Assembly: GCF_002078175.1 (NCBI RefSeq)
Contig: NZ_MWFK01000001.1
Coordinates: 5,084,001 to 5,148,000, forward strand
Direction: 5' to 3'
From: Streptomyces sp. M41(2017)
GTDB taxonomy: Bacteria; Actinomycetota; Actinomycetes; Streptomycetales; Streptomycetaceae
Length of the DNA: 64,000 nucleotides
Shown here: piece after piece, positions 45,261 through 52,993 of the stretch
Numbering within the stretch: position 1 is the first letter of the stretch
Layout: each line of letters begins with the position of its first letter
Made by a program: the position numbers and the translations under genes
Notes under the pieces: model-generated
What the model saw: the letters and a program-made list of their open reading frames with translations, nothing else
Told to the model about the DNA's origin: nothing
Database searches by the model: none

Positions 45261-45547
45261 GCCGTCCGACGACCCGGCGCCGAGCCCCGTGCCCGACGCG
45301 GCCCGCAGGCCGGAACGACGGCCCGCCGGACCCGACGAGCCGTACCACCGCCGAGCACCCGCATCACCCGCGACACCCGACGAGCCGTACCACCGCCGAG
45401 CACCCGCATCACCCGCGACACCCGACGAGCCGTACCACCGCCGAGCACCCGCATCACCCGCGACACCCGACGAGCCGTACCACCGCCGAGCACCCGCATC
45501 ACCCGACGAGCCGTATCACCGACGGACCACCCGCAGCACCCGTGTGA
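45257..45547 (+). CDS. Small ORF made of 15-residue repeats, coupled to pobA
   Basis: 96 aa. Opens at ATG 45257, sharing bases with the pobA TTA-TGA. The body is the 15-residue unit TSRTTAEHPHHPRHP three times, then shorter copies, so it is rich in His and Pro. It has no signal or membrane segment and no known family. It may be a real His-rich peptide, or only a byproduct of the 45-bp minisatellite that links pobA to the next gene. It ends 26 bp before the aldehyde dehydrogenase ATG. Confidence 0.35.
   Translation: MSRPTTRRRAPCPTRPAGRNDGPPDPTSRTTAEHPHHPRHPTSRTTAEHPHHPRHPTSRTTAEHPHHPRHPTSRTTAEHPHHPTSRITDGPPAAPV
45330..45540. repeat. 45-bp minisatellite, about 4.7 copies, between pobA and aldehyde dehydrogenase
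   Basis: Identical 45-bp copies start at 45330, 45375 and 45420. A fourth at 45465 has lost 9 bp, and a fifth at 45501 is diverged. The unit is a multiple of 3, so all frames stay open. There are no unique spacers, so it is not a CRISPR array. Confidence 0.95.
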
Positions 45548-45573
45548 GATCAGGGAACGATCGGAGAGCCGAC

Positions 45574-47010
45574 ATGCCGCTGCTCGACCCCACGACCTGG
45601 CAGACCCGCCCGCTCTCGGGCGGTGAGCACCCCGTCACCGAGCCCGCCACCGGAGAACGTCTCGGCGCCGTCACGCTCGCCGCGGCCGACGATGTCGCCG
45701 AAGCCGCCCGGGCCGCCCACGCGGCCCGCACCGAGTGGGCCGCGGCCCCGCATTTCGTGCGGGCCGCGGTGCTGCGCAAGGCCGGAGACCTCTTCGCCGA
45801 GCACGCCGACGAACTGCGCGACTGGATCGTGCGCGAGTCCGGCTCCATCCCCGGCAAGGCGGACTTCGAACTGCACGTCGCCGCCCAGGAGTGCTACGAG
45901 GCGGCCGCCCTCGCCTCCCGGCCGACGGGCCAGGTCCTGCCCTCGGAGGCCCCGCGTCTGTCGTACACGCGCCGCGTCCCGGTCGGTGTGGTGGGCGTGA
46001 TCGCGCCCTTCAACGCGCCGCTGATCCTCTCGATCCGCTCGGTGGCCCCGGCGCTCGCGCTCGGCAACGGCGTGGTCCTCAAGCCGGATCCGCGGACCGC
46101 GGTGTGCGGCGGCCTCGCGCAGGCCGCCGTCTTCGCCGAGGCCGGGCTTCCCGACGGGCTGCTGCACGTCCTGCCCGGTGGCGCCGAGGTCGGTCAGGCG
46201 CTCGTCGTCGACCCGCTCGTCCCGGTCATCTCCTTCACCGGCTCGACCGGTGCGGGGCGCGCGGTCGGGGAGACGGCGGGCCGTCACCTCAAGCGCGCCC
46301 ACCTCGAACTGGGCGGCAACTCCGCTCTGGTCGTCCTCGCGGACGCGGACCTCGACGCCGTCATCTCCACGGCCGCGTGGGGCTCGTTCTTCCACCAGGG
46401 CCAGATCTGCATGACGACCGGTCGCCACCTGGTCCACGCCTCGCTGTACGAGGAGTACGTCGAACGGCTCGCGGCGAAGGCCGACTCGCTGGCCGTCGGT
46501 GACCCCCACCGCGAGCAGGTGCATCTCGGGCCCATCATCGACGACGCCCAACTCGCCAAGATCCGGGGGCTGGTGGAGGCCAGCACGGCCCGCGGCGCGA
46601 AGCTGGCGGCGGGCGGGGAACACGACCGGCTCTTCTACCGGCCGACCGTGCTGGCGGGGGTCGACGACACGACCCCGGCGTACACGGAGGAGGTCTTCGG
46701 ACCGGTCGCGCCGGTCCGCTCCTTCGACACCCTCGACGAGGTCGCGGCCCTGGCCTCCGCGGGACCGTACGGTCTCTCGCTGGGCATCGTGACCCGCGAC
46801 ACCGGGCGAGGTCTCGAACTCGCCGACCGCATCCCGACCGGGATCGTCCACATCAACGACCAGACCGTCAACGACGAGGCCGTCGCGCCCTTCGGCGGGA
46901 CCGCCGCCTCCGGGACCGGCGCGCGCTTCGGCGGAGACGCCAACCTGGACGCGTTCACCGACATCCGCTGGACGACGGTGCGCGGGGACGTGGCCGGATA
47001 CCCGTTCTAG
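45574..47010 (+). CDS. Aldehyde dehydrogenase (benzaldehyde/vanillin dehydrogenase type)
   Basis: 478 aa. Catalytic Cys279 in QGQICMTTG and Glu245 in LELGGN, cofactor loop SFTGSTGAGRAVGETAG. The early RRVPVGVVGVIAPFNAPLIL fits the benzaldehyde or vanillin group. Behind pobA it would oxidise 4-hydroxybenzaldehyde or vanillin to the acid that PobA can use. ATG 45574 has CGGAGAG upstream. The upstream open frame is only the minisatellite. Confidence 0.88.
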   Translation: MPLLDPTTWQTRPLSGGEHPVTEPATGERLGAVTLAAADDVAEAARAAHAARTEWAAAPHFVRAAVLRKAGDLFAEHADELRDWIVRESGSIPGKADFELHVAAQECYEAAALASRPTGQVLPSEAPRLSYTRRVPVGVVGVIAPFNAPLILSIRSVAPALALGNGVVLKPDPRTAVCGGLAQAAVFAEAGLPDGLLHVLPGGAEVGQALVVDPLVPVISFTGSTGAGRAVGETAGRHLKRAHLELGGNSALVVLADADLDAVISTAAWGSFFHQGQICMTTGRHLVHASLYEEYVERLAAKADSLAVGDPHREQVHLGPIIDDAQLAKIRGLVEASTARGAKLAAGGEHDRLFYRPTVLAGVDDTTPAYTEEVFGPVAPVRSFDTLDEVAALASAGPYGLSLGIVTRDTGRGLELADRIPTGIVHINDQTVNDEAVAPFGGTAASGTGARFGGDANLDAFTDIRWTTVRGDVAGYPF

Positions 47011-47090
47011 ACACCGCCGGGCGCCGCGCGGGCACGCCTCGTGGCCGGGACTCGCCACGCCCTCGCCACGTCCTCGCCGCGGGACACGGC

Positions 47091-47136
47091 GCGTCACCCG
47101 GTGCCGCCGCCAGTGCGGCGGGCCGCCGGGTGACGC
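47091..47136. terminator. Terminator between aldehyde dehydrogenase and trxA
   Basis: GCGTCACCCGG and CCGGGTGACGC arms with a further imperfect GCCGCCGC/GCGGCGG stem, about 20 bp in all, lie between convergent genes. Confidence 0.8.
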
Positions 47137-47151
47137 CGTGCCCGCTTCAGG

Positions 47152-47553
<402 letters not shown>

Positions 47554-47673
47554 GCGATATTCCCTCTTCCTGACGTCCGGCTCATGCCGGTTTGCACAAC
47601 GCCACCCACCGGGGGCGTATTCCGCGCCCGTACCCGTGTGGCCACGACGCACACCAGCAACCAGACTGGCCCC

Positions 47674-49107
47674 ATGACGGAAACGGAATCCATCGCCTAC
47701 GACGTCGTGGTGCTCGGTGCCGGGCCCGTGGGGGAGAACGTGGCCGACCGCGCTCGCGCGGCCGGCCTCTCCACCGCGGTCGTGGAGAGCGAACTGGTCG
47801 GCGGCGAGTGCTCGTACTGGGCGTGCATGCCCAGCAAGGCCCTGCTGCGCCCTGCCATCGCCCGCGCCGACGCCCGCCGCGTACCCGGCCTCGCCCAGGC
47901 CGTACAGGGCCCCCTCGACGCCCCCGCGGTGCTCGCCCGCCGCGACTGGTTCACCTCGGACTGGAAGGACGACGGCCAGATCGGCTGGCTGGACGGCATC
48001 GGAGCGGTGCTGTACCGCGGTCACGGCCGCCTGGCCGGCCCCCGCACGGTGACGGTCGAGGGCCCCGACGGCACCCGGACCACGCTCACGGCGCGGCACG
48101 CGGTCGCCGTCTGCACCGGCACCCGCGCCCTCCTGCCCGACCTGCCCGGACTCGACCAGGTCAAGCCGTGGACGAGCCGCGAGGCCACCAGCGCGCACGC
48201 CGTGCCGGGGCGCCTGATCGTGGTCGGCGGCGGCGTGGTCGCCGCCGAGATGGCCACGGCCTGGCAGGCCCTCGGATCCCAGGTCACCCTGCTCGTCCGT
48301 GGCAAGGGCCTGCTGCCCCGCATGGAGCCCTTCGCCGGTGAACTGGTCGCCGAGGCGCTGACCGAGGCCGGAGCGGATGTGCGCACCGGCGTCTCGGTGA
48401 CCGCCGTGTCCCGCGAGGGCTCGACGGTGGTCGCGCTCACGGACACCGGCGACCGCATCGAGGCCGACGAGATCCTCTTCGCCACCGGCCGGGCACCCCG
48501 CACCGACGACCTCGGCCTCGGCACCGTGGGCCTGGGGGACGGCACCTGGCTGGAGGTCGACGACAGCCTCCGCGTCGTCGGCAGCGAGTGGCTGTACGCC
48601 GTCGGGGACGTCAACCACCGCGCCCTGCTGACCCACCAGGGCAAGTACCAGGCCCGGATCGCGGGGGCCGCCATCGCCGCGCGCGCCGCCGGGGTGCCGC
48701 TGCTGGAGACGGACCCGTGGGGCGCGCACGCCGCGACCGCAGACCACGCCGGCGTCCCGCAGGTCGTCTTCACCGACCCGGAGGCGGCGGCCGTCGGCCT
48801 CTCCCTCGCGGAGGCGGAACAGGCGGGCCACCGGGTACGGGCCGTCGACGTCGACATGTCCTCGGTCGCCGGCGCGGGCCTCTACGCCGACGGCTATCGC
48901 GGCAAGGCCCGCATGATCGTCGACATCAACCGCGAGGTCGTCCTCGGTCTCACCCTGGTCGGCCCCGGCGTCGGCGAACTGATCCACTCCGCGACCGTCG
49001 CCGTAGTCGGCGAGGTCCCGATCAGCCGCCTCTGGCACGCCGTCCCGTCCTACCCGACGGTCAGCGAGGTCTGGCTGCGGCTCCTGGAGGCTTACCGGGA
49101 CGCGTGA
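47674..49107 (+). CDS. Pyridine nucleotide-disulfide oxidoreductase (dihydrolipoyl dehydrogenase-like)
   Basis: 477 aa, FAD and NAD(P) two-domain fold. FAD motif VVVLGAGPVGENVADRA, redox Cys46-x4-Cys51 in GGECSYWACMPSK, NAD(P) motif IVVGGGVVAAEMATAWQ, and VGDVNHRALLTHQGKYQAR. The C-terminal dimer domain has HSATVAVVGEVPISRLWHAVPSYPT, and the His-Pro/Glu pair is H-A-V-P. Canonical Lpd has CVNVGCIPSK, and this has SYWACMPSK, so the substrate is probably not lipoamide. ATG 47674. Paired with trxA, it hints at a redox unit. Confidence 0.85.
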   Translation: MTETESIAYDVVVLGAGPVGENVADRARAAGLSTAVVESELVGGECSYWACMPSKALLRPAIARADARRVPGLAQAVQGPLDAPAVLARRDWFTSDWKDDGQIGWLDGIGAVLYRGHGRLAGPRTVTVEGPDGTRTTLTARHAVAVCTGTRALLPDLPGLDQVKPWTSREATSAHAVPGRLIVVGGGVVAAEMATAWQALGSQVTLLVRGKGLLPRMEPFAGELVAEALTEAGADVRTGVSVTAVSREGSTVVALTDTGDRIEADEILFATGRAPRTDDLGLGTVGLGDGTWLEVDDSLRVVGSEWLYAVGDVNHRALLTHQGKYQARIAGAAIAARAAGVPLLETDPWGAHAATADHAGVPQVVFTDPEAAAVGLSLAEAEQAGHRVRAVDVDMSSVAGAGLYADGYRGKARMIVDINREVVLGLTLVGPGVGELIHSATVAVVGEVPISRLWHAVPSYPTVSEVWLRLLEAYRDA

Positions 49108-49142
49108 GCGGGCCGGCCGGGGATACCCCGGCCACGGACCGA

Positions 49143-49177
49143 CAGGCCGGGCGACGCAGGGTGCGCCGCCCGGCCTG
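49143..49177. terminator. Terminator after disulfide reductase gene
   Basis: 11-bp stem CAGGCCGGGCG (49143-49153) and CGCCCGGCCTG (49167-49177), also usable by the leftward deformylase gene. Confidence 0.8.
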
Positions 49178-49265
49178 CCCCTTCCCCGATGACCGAACGT
49201 CAGGCGAGGGCGACCAACTCCCGGTACTCCTCGCTCCACAGGTCCTCGTCCGCGTCCCGCCGCCG

Positions 49266-49922
49266 CTATCCCGGGAGCGTGAACCCCAGTTCCTGGGCGG
49301 CCCGTTCCGGTGTCGGCTGGCCCCAGAGTTCGGCCGCTGCCCAGTTCGAGGACAGGCTGCGCGGTTCCGCGCGGTCGAGGTAGAGCGTTCCGTCCAGGTG
49401 GTCCGTCTCGTGCTGGACGATGCGGGCCGGCCAGCCTCGGAACACCTCGTCGACCGGCAGCCCGTTCTCGTCCCACGCGGTCAGCCGCACCTCCTCGGGG
49501 CGGGCCACCACCGCCTGGTAGCCGGGGACGCTCAGGCAGCCCTCGAAGAACGCGGCGCGGGCCTGGCCGACTGCCTCGTACGACGGATTCACCAGGACGC
49601 GGAACGGCTGCGGAACCCGTCCGCGGGCCAGGCGGATCTCCTCGGGGACCGGTGCCGGGTCCTCGATGACGGCGAGCCGCAGCGGCACCCCCACCTGCGG
49701 GGCCGCGAGGCCGACGCCCGGTGCCGCGTGCATCGTGGCCCGCAGGGCGGCCACGAACCGCGTCAGCAGACCCGGCTCCAGCTGTCCGTCGAACGGCTCG
49801 GCCGCCATCCGCAGCACGGGGTCGCCGGCTCCGAAGATCGGCAACGGACCTTCGTGTTCGAGGAGTTCCTCGACCAGGTCGCTGAGGGTGCGGGAGGCGC
49901 TGGAGTCACGTTCGGATGCCAT
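49266..49922 (-). CDS. def: Peptide deformylase
   Basis: 218 aa. Motif I GVGLAAPQVG, motif II EGCLSVPGYQ (metal Cys), motif III QHETDHLDG (metal His pair and catalytic Glu). It removes the formyl group from nascent proteins. ATG 49922. Streptomyces carries several def genes. After the TAG at 49266-49268 the same frame continues 21 sense codons (RRRDADEDLWSEEY then RELVALA) to TGA at 49200-49202, so the stop may be a recent nonsense change. Confidence 0.93.
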   Translation of the reverse strand: MASERDSSASRTLSDLVEELLEHEGPLPIFGAGDPVLRMAAEPFDGQLEPGLLTRFVAALRATMHAAPGVGLAAPQVGVPLRLAVIEDPAPVPEEIRLARGRVPQPFRVLVNPSYEAVGQARAAFFEGCLSVPGYQAVVARPEEVRLTAWDENGLPVDEVFRGWPARIVQHETDHLDGTLYLDRAEPRSLSSNWAAAELWGQPTPERAAQELGFTLPG

Positions 49923-50052
49923 CGGGCCAGGATGCCAAGCCGGCTCGCTCGGATCGAGGCGGCGCCGGGCGAGTCCCGCGACTTCTCGGGACACCCGGCG
50001 CTTTCGGACTGAGCGCGGCCCTTTCGGGAGGCGCGGGCGTCCGGTGCCCGTG

Positions 50053-50096
50053 CACGCCGGAGGGCCGGTCACCGAGGTGACCGGCCCTCCGGCGTG
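50053..50096 (-). terminator. Terminator after TPR protein gene
   Basis: A perfect 20-bp stem (50053-50072 and 50077-50096) with loop CGAG. Confidence 0.92.
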
Positions 50097-50166
50097 GGAA
50101 CCGCGGCGGGACGGGCGACGGACACCCGCCCGATGGTGCGGCGGAACGCAGCAGGCCTGCTGAGGA

Positions 50167-50514
50167 TCAGGCCTGCTGGAAGTCGCCCGCGAGCGCCGAC
50201 GCGATCCGCAGGTGCGACGCCGCCTCCGCGTGCCGCCCCTGGCGCTCCAGCGTCCGCCCCAGCATGAGGCGGGCGTAGTGCTCGACCGGGTCGATCTCCA
50301 CCAGTGCCCGCAACTCGGTCTCGGCGCGGCCCAGTTGGGCCGAGTGGTAGTACGAACGGGCCAGCAGCAGCCGGGGCCCCACCTGCTCCGGGGTCTCCTC
50401 GACCAGCCCGTCCAGCACCCGCGCCGCCGCGGCGTAGTCCTTGGCGTCGAAGAACAGCTGCGCCCGCTCCCAGCGCTCCGCGGCCGTTCCGTGGTCGTAG
50501 TACGTCGTGTCCAC
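50167..50514 (-). CDS. Tetratricopeptide repeat protein
   Basis: 115 aa. Three TPR-like helix pairs are visible: ERAQLFFDAKDYAAAARVLD, ARSYYHSAQLGRAETELRAL, and YARLMLGRTLERQGRHAEAA. It probably serves as a small protein-binding scaffold. The start is GTG 50514 behind GAAGGAGG. It lies 74 bp downstream of the MarR pair on the same strand and could be in that operon. Confidence 0.85.
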   Translation of the reverse strand: MDTTYYDHGTAAERWERAQLFFDAKDYAAAARVLDGLVEETPEQVGPRLLLARSYYHSAQLGRAETELRALVEIDPVEHYARLMLGRTLERQGRHAEAASHLRIASALAGDFQQA

Positions 50515-50588
50515 TGCGGACCTCCTTCGACGTCCACAACCGACCGGGTTGGTTGAATATTCCACGACCTGACGGTGGTCAGGCCGGT

Positions 50589-51047
50589 TCACGCCTCGGC
50601 GAGCTCCGCGTCCGCCCGCTCGGTGACGAGGGTGAGGACCCGCCCGGCGGCCGCGAGGTCCTCGGCCGGGATCCCCGCGTAGAGCCGCGCCGCGATCGCG
50701 TTGCCCGCGGTGCGGATCGAGTCGAAGAGCTCGCGCCCGGCATCGGTCAGGGACACCTGCCCGGCGCCGGGCTCCGCCAGGAGTTCGTCCGCCGTCATCT
50801 CCTCGACGGTCGCGCGGGCCACCGACTCCTCGATCTTCAGTGCGCCGGTCAGCCGGCCCACCAGCCATGCGCGCTCGGCCGTCCCGCCGTTGTCGGAGAC
50901 GGCCCGCAGGGCCACGGACCGGTTGAAGCTGGTGCCGCTGCGCGCCAGCACCCGCTCCAGGGCGGCACGGCTCGCGTAGTGGGCCAGGCCGATGACCTGG
51001 CCGTTGACGGGGAGGGCGGTGGGGGTTGACGGAACGGAGGTGCTCAT
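50589..51047 (-). CDS. MarR-like winged-helix protein, second of a coupled pair
   Basis: 152 aa. A winged HTH at about 35-110 (RSVALRAVSDNGGTAERAWL, VEEMTADELLAEPGAGQVSL) with DAGRELFDSI after it. The order of helices fits MarR, but the recognition helix is poorly conserved. ATG 51047 overlaps the upstream MarR stop (ATGA), so the pair is co-translated and may form a heterodimer. Confidence 0.75.
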   Translation of the reverse strand: MSTSVPSTPTALPVNGQVIGLAHYASRAALERVLARSGTSFNRSVALRAVSDNGGTAERAWLVGRLTGALKIEESVARATVEEMTADELLAEPGAGQVSLTDAGRELFDSIRTAGNAIAARLYAGIPAEDLAAAGRVLTLVTERADAELAEA

Positions 51048-51559
51048 GACTGCTCCTTGGAAGAGGTCGCGTCCGGAACCGCTCCGGCTCCGGCGTGCGG
51101 ATCGAGCGGTACGTCGAGCAGGGTGGCCAGTTCAAGGCTGAACGCCCGTGTACGGTCGCCCGCGAGGCCGCCCAGGGGGCCGAGAAGCTGTTCGAGCAGG
51201 CCCTGGACCACGGTGATCGCGCGGCCGGTGATCTCGCGCCCCTCCTCGGTGAGGGACAACTGCACCGCGCGGGGGTCCGCCGGGTCGCGGGTGCGGTCGA
51301 CGATGCCGGCGGCCTCCAGGGACCGGGCCAGCTTCGAGACGTAGAGCGGTTCGAGTCCCGTGTGGTCGGCGAGCCGGCGCTGGCTGGGGCGCACGCCGTC
51401 CCGGTGCATGCCGTACAGCGACGCGACCAGCGAATACTGCGCGTGCGTCAGGCCCAGCGGACCCACCGCCCGGTCGACCGAGACCCGCCACTTCATGGAC
51501 AGGCGCCAGACGAGGAAACCGGGCGTCGCGTTCTCGGGGACCGACTGCGCAGAACTCAT
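51044..51559 (-). CDS. MarR family transcriptional regulator
   Basis: 171 aa. Typical MarR layout: SVDRAVGPLGLTHAQYSLVA, recognition region RRLADHTGLEPLYVSKLARS, wing DRTRDPADPRAVQLSLTEEG. The start is ATG 51559, directly behind an AT-rich leader with two 15-bp repeats that is likely its own operator. It diverges from the pirin gene. MarR regulators often sense phenolics or oxidants. Confidence 0.9.
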   Translation of the reverse strand: MSSAQSVPENATPGFLVWRLSMKWRVSVDRAVGPLGLTHAQYSLVASLYGMHRDGVRPSQRRLADHTGLEPLYVSKLARSLEAAGIVDRTRDPADPRAVQLSLTEEGREITGRAITVVQGLLEQLLGPLGGLAGDRTRAFSLELATLLDVPLDPHAGAGAVPDATSSKEQS

Positions 51560-51569
51560 GAAAGAAACA

Positions 51570-51599
51570 GTACATGGCTACTATGTACATGGCTACTAT
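51570..51599 (-). promoter_or_regulatory. Two tandem 15-bp repeats in MarR promoter (operator and -10)
   Basis: GTACATGGCTACTAT occurs twice back to back (51570-51584 and 51585-51599). Read on the minus strand it gives TATAGT and CATAGT, good -10 boxes just upstream of the MarR ATG. It is the only AT-rich stretch here. Confidence 0.75.
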
Positions 51600-51606
51600 A
51601 CGACGG

Positions 51607-51637
51607 ACCGGTGCCGGCGCCGGTGCCGGCGCCGGTG
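51607..51637. repeat. 12-bp tandem GC repeat in MarR/pirin intergenic region
   Basis: CCGGTGCCGGCG twice and a half copy (51608-51637), partly self-complementary. It lies between the MarR promoter and the pirin gene. Confidence 0.75.
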
Positions 51638-51826
51638 ATCGCGAGCGGTGGCTGCCGCGTCGCCGGGAGCGGGGCCGGAACCCCGATGGGACAGGACAGC
51701 TCCGTCCAATGGCGTACGGACCCGCTCGGAACTCCCGACCCATCGCGCCTGTTCTGAGCCAAGTGCCCCTGGATGGGCGGTTCGACGACCTGACGCGGGG
51801 TCCCCGACAGGTCTAGGTTGTGGGCC

Positions 51827-52792
51827 ATGAGCAATCTTGATCAGGAGGCGGTTCCCGCTCTCTGCGGTGGCCGCGGGTTCGTGGTGGCCGAGCCGGTGCG
51901 CGAACTCCTCAGCCCTCGCCGGGTCAAGCTCGGCGAGTCCACCGAAGTCCGCCGCCTGCTCCCCAACCTGGGTCGGCGCATGGTCGGCGCCTGGTGCTTC
52001 GTCGACCACTACGGGCCCGACGACATCGCCGACGAACCCGGCATGCAGGTCCCGCCGCACCCGCACATGGGCCTGCAGACCGTGAGCTGGCTGCACGAGG
52101 GCGAGGTCCTGCACCGCGACTCCACGGGCAGCCTCCAGACGATCCGCCCGCGCGAACTGGGCCTGATGACCTCCGGTCGCGCGATCAGCCACTCCGAGGA
52201 GAGCCCCCGGCCGCACGCCCGCCTGCTGCACGGCGCGCAGCTCTGGGTCGCCCTGCCGGACAGCCACCGGCACACCGACCCGCACTTCGAGCATCACGGC
52301 GAACTGCCCGTCGTCACCGCCCCCGGCCTGCGCGCCACGCTCCTGCTGGGCACGGTCGACGGCACCACCTCGCCCGGCACGACGTACACCCCGATCGTCG
52401 GAGCCGACCTGGCCCTCGCGAGCGGGGCGGACCTGCGCCTGCCGCTGGAGCCCGACTTCGAGTACGCCGTCCTCGCCATGTCGGGCGAGACCCATGTCGA
52501 CGGGGTGCCGATGCTCCCCGGCTCCATGCTGTACCTCGGCTGCGGCCGGACCGAACTCCCGCTGCGCGCCGCGACGGACGCGGGCCTCATGCTCCTGGGC
52601 GGTGAACCGTTCGAGGAGGAGCTGATCATGTGGTGGAACTTCATCGGACGCACCCAGGCGGAGATCGAACAGGCCCGCCAGGACTGGGCGAAGGGCTCCC
52701 GCTTCGGTGAGGTGAAGGGCTACGACGGCGCGCCGCTGCATGCCCCTGACCTGCCGCCGGTGCCCCTGAAGCCCCGCGGCCGGGTGCGCTGA
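51827..52792 (+). CDS. Pirin family protein
   Basis: 321 aa bicupin. Metal ligands are in VPPHPHMGLQTVSWL (two His) and the later SHSEESP/Glu region. The N-terminus has the family block SPRRVKLGESTEVRRLLPN and GAWCFVDHYGPD. Pirins bind iron and have quercetinase or redox-sensor roles. ATG 51827 is chosen over TTG 51818. It is divergent from the MarR pair, so it is a probable target of them. Confidence 0.9.
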   Translation: MSNLDQEAVPALCGGRGFVVAEPVRELLSPRRVKLGESTEVRRLLPNLGRRMVGAWCFVDHYGPDDIADEPGMQVPPHPHMGLQTVSWLHEGEVLHRDSTGSLQTIRPRELGLMTSGRAISHSEESPRPHARLLHGAQLWVALPDSHRHTDPHFEHHGELPVVTAPGLRATLLLGTVDGTTSPGTTYTPIVGADLALASGADLRLPLEPDFEYAVLAMSGETHVDGVPMLPGSMLYLGCGRTELPLRAATDAGLMLLGGEPFEEELIMWWNFIGRTQAEIEQARQDWAKGSRFGEVKGYDGAPLHAPDLPPVPLKPRGRVR

Positions 52793-52993
52793 CCGGAGTG
52801 CCCCGCCCGCACGGCCGGGGACCGGACGCCCCACGCGGCGGAGTGTGAGGCGGACGCCCCAAGTGGTCGTGCTGGAGGTCTTGCTGTACCGGCAGTTCAA
52901 GCGGGGAGCGCGAGGTCGCACGCACGGGACCCGGACATGCGAGAGGGGCAGCCGCTCGCCGGCCGCCCCCCGTCGGGATCCCGTGCCGCGAAC

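Noticed and set aside
45330..45540. CRISPR-like repeat array
   Set aside because: Copies are directly tandem with no unique spacers, and there are no cas genes.
47554..47566. GGGAAT in the trxA leader as a SigR -35 box
   Set aside because: It lies within 10 bp of the trxA ATG on the minus strand, so it can only be part of the ribosome-binding region.
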